This document shows, piece by piece, positions 61,337-64,000 of a stretch of 64,000 nucleotides of DNA. Location of the stretch: contig CAUYLG010018048.1 of NCBI GenBank assembly GCA_963573385.1, positions 1-64,000 on the forward strand, given 5' to 3'. How positions within the stretch are numbered: position 1 is the first letter of the stretch; each line of letters starts with the position of its first letter. Below the pieces are notes generated by a model that had not been told where the DNA came from, did no database searches, and saw only the letters and a list, made by a program, of their open reading frames with translations. The translations under genes and the position numbers were made by a program. This DNA comes from Cacajao melanocephalus. Its lineage: Eukaryota > Chordata > Mammalia > Primates > Pitheciidae.

Positions 61337-62509
61337 CAGTAATCAAAACAGCATGGTACTGATACCAAAACAGAGATACAGACCAATGAAATGGAACAGA
61401 GGCCTCAGAAGCAATGCCACTTATCTACAAACATCTGATCTTTAACAAACCTGACAAAAACAAGCAATGGGGAAAGGGTTCCCTATTTAATAAATGTTGT
61501 TGGGAAAACTGGCTAGCCATATGCAGAAAGCTGGAACTAGACCCCTTCCTTACTTCTTACACTAAAATTAACTCCAGATGGATTTAAGATATAAACATAA
61601 GACCTAACCCCATAAAAACCCTAGAAAACCAGGCAATAACATTCAGGACATAGACATAGGCAAGGACTTCATGCCTAAACCATTAAAAGTAATGACAGCA
61701 AAAGCCAAAATAGACAAATGAGATCTAATTAAACTTCAGAGTTTCTGCACAGGAAAAGAAACAATCACTAAAGTGAACCAGCAAACAACAGAATGGGAAA
61801 AAATTTTTGCAATCTACCCATCTGACAAAGGGCGAATATCCAGAATCTGCAAAGAACTAAAACAGATTTATAAGAAATAAACAAACAAACCCATTCAAAA
61901 GTGGGCAAAGGATATGAACAGACACTTTTCAAAAGAAGACCAAGAGGCCAAGAAACATATGAAAAAATGCTCATCATCACTGGTCATTAGAGAAATACAA
62001 ATCAAAACCACATTGAGATACCATCTCACGCCAGTTATAATGGCGATCATTAAAAAATCTGGAGACAACAGATGCTGGAGAGGATGTGGAGAAATAGGAA
62101 CACTTTTACACTGTTGGTGGGAGTGCAAATTAGTTCAACCATTGTGGAAGACACTGGCAATTCCTCAAGGATCTAGAAATAGAAATTCTAATTGACCCAG
62201 CAATCCCAGTACCGGGTATATATCCAAAGGATTATACATTGTTCTATTATAAGGACACATGCACACGAATGTTCATTGCAGCACTGTTTACAATAGCAAA
62301 GACCTGGAACAAATTCAAATGCCCATCAATGATAGACTGGACAAAGAAAATGTGGCACATAGATACCATGGAATACTATGCAGTCATAAAACAATGAGTT
62401 CGTATCCTTTGTAGGGACATGAATGAATCTAGAAACCATCATTCTCAGCAAACTGACACAAGAACAGAAAACCAAACATGGTATGTTCTCACTCATAGGT
62501 GGGTGTTGA
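61337..62509 (+). pseudogene. L1 ORF2 C-terminal third, disrupted
   Basis: Covers the segment after the reverse transcriptase core and the cysteine-rich C-terminus. The best open piece is 61914-62195 (93 codons, with [13 protein letters not shown] and [12 protein letters not shown]). It diverges from the expected continuation after that because of a small deletion (ACTGGCAATTCCTCAAGG). Several internal stops make it non-functional. Confidence 0.85.
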
Positions 62510-62528
62510 ACAATGAGAATACATGGGC

Positions 62529-62618
62529 ATTGAGGGGGGGAGCATCACACACTGGGGTAGGTTACGGGGTGGGGGGTTAAGGGTGGGGCAGTGGGGGGTG
62601 GAGAGGTTGGGGAGGGAT
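62529..62618 (+). repeat. G-rich 3'-UTR tract with G-quadruplex potential
   Basis: Runs of 3-7 G separated by 1-9 bases (GGGGTGGGGGGTTAAGGG, then GGGGCAGTGGGGGG, then GGTTGGGGAGGG) meet the usual G-quadruplex pattern on the plus strand. L1 3' UTRs normally carry a G-rich tract here. This copy has more and longer G-runs than the copies at 295-357 and 43311-43382. Confidence 0.85.
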
Positions 62619-62759
62619 AACACTAGGAGAAATGCCTGCTGTAGGTGACAGGGTGATGGAGACAGTAAACCACCATGGCATGTGTGTACCTATGCAACAA
62701 CCCTGCAAGATCAGCACATGTACCCCAGAACTTAAAGTACAATTTAAAAAAATAGAATA

Positions 62760-64000
62760 AATAACATAGGAAATGAAAAAATCAAAGCAAATTTAGAGAA
62801 TATTGACAACCAAAATTTCATTCTTAGTAAAGGTTAGTAATATAGCATGCCTCAATAAAGTTAATTTTAAAAAAGGAGAATAGATAAAATAGAAATGAAC
62901 AACTAAGAAGGAACATAACCATAGTCACAGATGGAAATTTTAAAATAATAAAGTTAAGGGAACAACTATATGTGAATAAATTTGATAATCTAAATAAACA
63001 TTTCTTAAAACAATATTAAAACAAGACATATTGCATAAGTTAACTACATCATTAACAATTAAAAAATAAAAATTCTAATTAGTAATATTCTCTTTTATTT
63101 AATCCAATACGGCTTTTCACATGAATTCTACCAATATTTCAAGATATGTTTAATTCCTCTCTCATGTAAGCTTTTAAAGAAAATAGAAAAACAGTGAGAA
63201 GTGTTTGGCTGACTTTAAGAAGCTGGCATAATCTGCGTTCAAAATTAAAGAAACTTGAGATAAATTGTAACATTTTATTTATAAATATAAATTTGAATTT
63301 TTAAAATAAAATATTCACAAATTGTTATGTATTCTCACCACAAAACAGTAGCTACGTGAGGTGATACATATGATAATTAGCTAGACTTAACTATTCCACA
63401 ATGTGTAATACTTCAAAACATAATGTTATAGAAAATAAACAAATATAATTTTATCTGTCAATTAAAGAAATAAAAATAAATTAGGTGACCAAATTTAACT
63501 ATACAAAAGAAAACATTACATTATACATTATGATTAAATAGATTTTATCCAAGAAATACAAAAATGTTCTAACAGCATGACATATATCAAGGTAAGTGAC
63601 CATATTAATAAAATAAATGAGAAGAATTGTATGATTATCACCACCAATACACAAAAATGTGTTTAATAAGATTTAAATTAAATAAAACTTGTAAAGCAAA
63701 ATCCATGGAAGTAACATTAAAAATCTGATTACATGAAAAACAAGGCTTTTTCTTTGTCACATAATGGAATAGGACAAAATGTTTTTAACATTTAAAATCA
63801 ATAAAAGACTACATATTATAAGAACTATTGATAGCCAACAAGCGGGAAACAATTCCAGAATAAAAATAGGAAAATGAGACTTCCATAAGAGGAAACCAAC
63901 AAAGCTAATATGCAAATACGAAGATGCTCAAAGGCATTAGTAAGGTTAAAAATGTGAATTTAAATGACATGTTAGCATAAAACATCTGTTATATAGATGG
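62760..64000 (+). mobile_element. Ancient L1 ORF2 (reverse transcriptase region), cut by the window edge
   Basis: ACATGAATTCTACCAATATT, TATACATTATGATTAAATAG, ATTTTATCCAAGAAATACAA, AAGGTAAGTGACCATATTAA, ATGAGAAGAATTGTATGATT, ATCACCACCAATACACAAAA and ATGAAAAACAAGGCTTTTTC follow L1 ORF2 from the text TGAATTCTACCAAACATTT to the reverse transcriptase catalytic region. Very diverged, no open frame. Strand and order agree throughout. Confidence 0.7.

Larger units (their letters stand above)
61337..62751 (+). mobile_element. L1P LINE-1 (1.4 kb, 5'-truncated)
   Basis: Starts in ORF2 at CAGTAATCAAAACAGCATGG and runs through GACAAAAACAAGCAATGGGG, AACTGGCTAGCCATATGCAG, AGAAACAATCACTAAAGTGA, GAGATACCATCTCACGCCAG, TTGACCCAGCAATCCCAGTA, the ORF2 stop at 62507-62509, a G-rich 3' UTR and a short A-tail. 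It is the longest and least diverged primate L1 copy here. The insertion point lies at the end of the antisense L1MC-like piece. I see no clear target-site duplication. Confidence 0.96.

Overview
This window is AT-rich mammalian nuclear DNA from an anthropoid primate. It contains Alu elements in both orientations, primate-type L1 (L1P) 3' ends, MaLR-type retroviral LTRs, and a background of ancient L2, MIR, L1M and hAT-Charlie remnants. The younger L1 copies share a 3'-UTR variant (GGAGGCAGCAAACCAC, then CTATGCAACAATCCTGCATG, ending AACCTAAAGTGCAAT). I remember this as typical of New World monkey L1s rather than the human L1PA series, so a platyrrhine source is my best guess. It is an inference that needs a database comparison.

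I find no convincing protein-coding gene, tRNA, rRNA, CpG island or CRISPR array. The open frames are chance frames, frames across microsatellites, or debris of L1 ORF1/ORF2 and Alu. The window reads as intergenic or deep-intronic sequence whose recognisable content is layered transposons.

Layout. 1-546: an L1P 3' end whose tail has become an AT/AC microsatellite. 2-10 kb: an antisense Alu, a MIR split by an L2, an LTR-like remnant, an antisense L1M, MIRs and an antisense ORF1-like remnant. 10.8-16.7 kb: an L1P inserted in an Alu-like array with an extra left arm, old LINE debris, L2, L1M and a 118-bp L1 insertion with perfect target-site duplications. 17-22.9 kb: L2, MIR, a 1.3-kb L1MA-type element, and a head-to-head pair of L1P 3' ends. 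22.9-30 kb: mostly non-repetitive sequence, MIRs, L2-like debris and a striking 118/121-bp inverted repeat at 27113-27402. 30-33 kb: an antisense L1 split by a THE1/MST-type solo LTR, then unique sequence holding the longest open frame (145 codons). 33-43.8 kb: a stack of two ancient L1M copies, broken by an Alu, a MaLR LTR plus partial internal region, and a nested 1.2-kb L1P. 44-60 kb: Alus, L2, MIR, MER5, MER20, a pure (TG)n tract and long unique stretches. 60-64 kb: an Alu with clear duplications, an antisense L1MC-like piece, a 1.4-kb L1P and the start of another old L1 ORF2.

Nothing here forms a pathway. The interest lies in structure: nested insertions that date one another, inverted repeats able to form hairpins, locally templated duplications, and two unexplained open frames. 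All family names come from reading the sequence against remembered consensus sequences. Boundaries are accurate to about 5-30 bp unless target-site duplications fix them.
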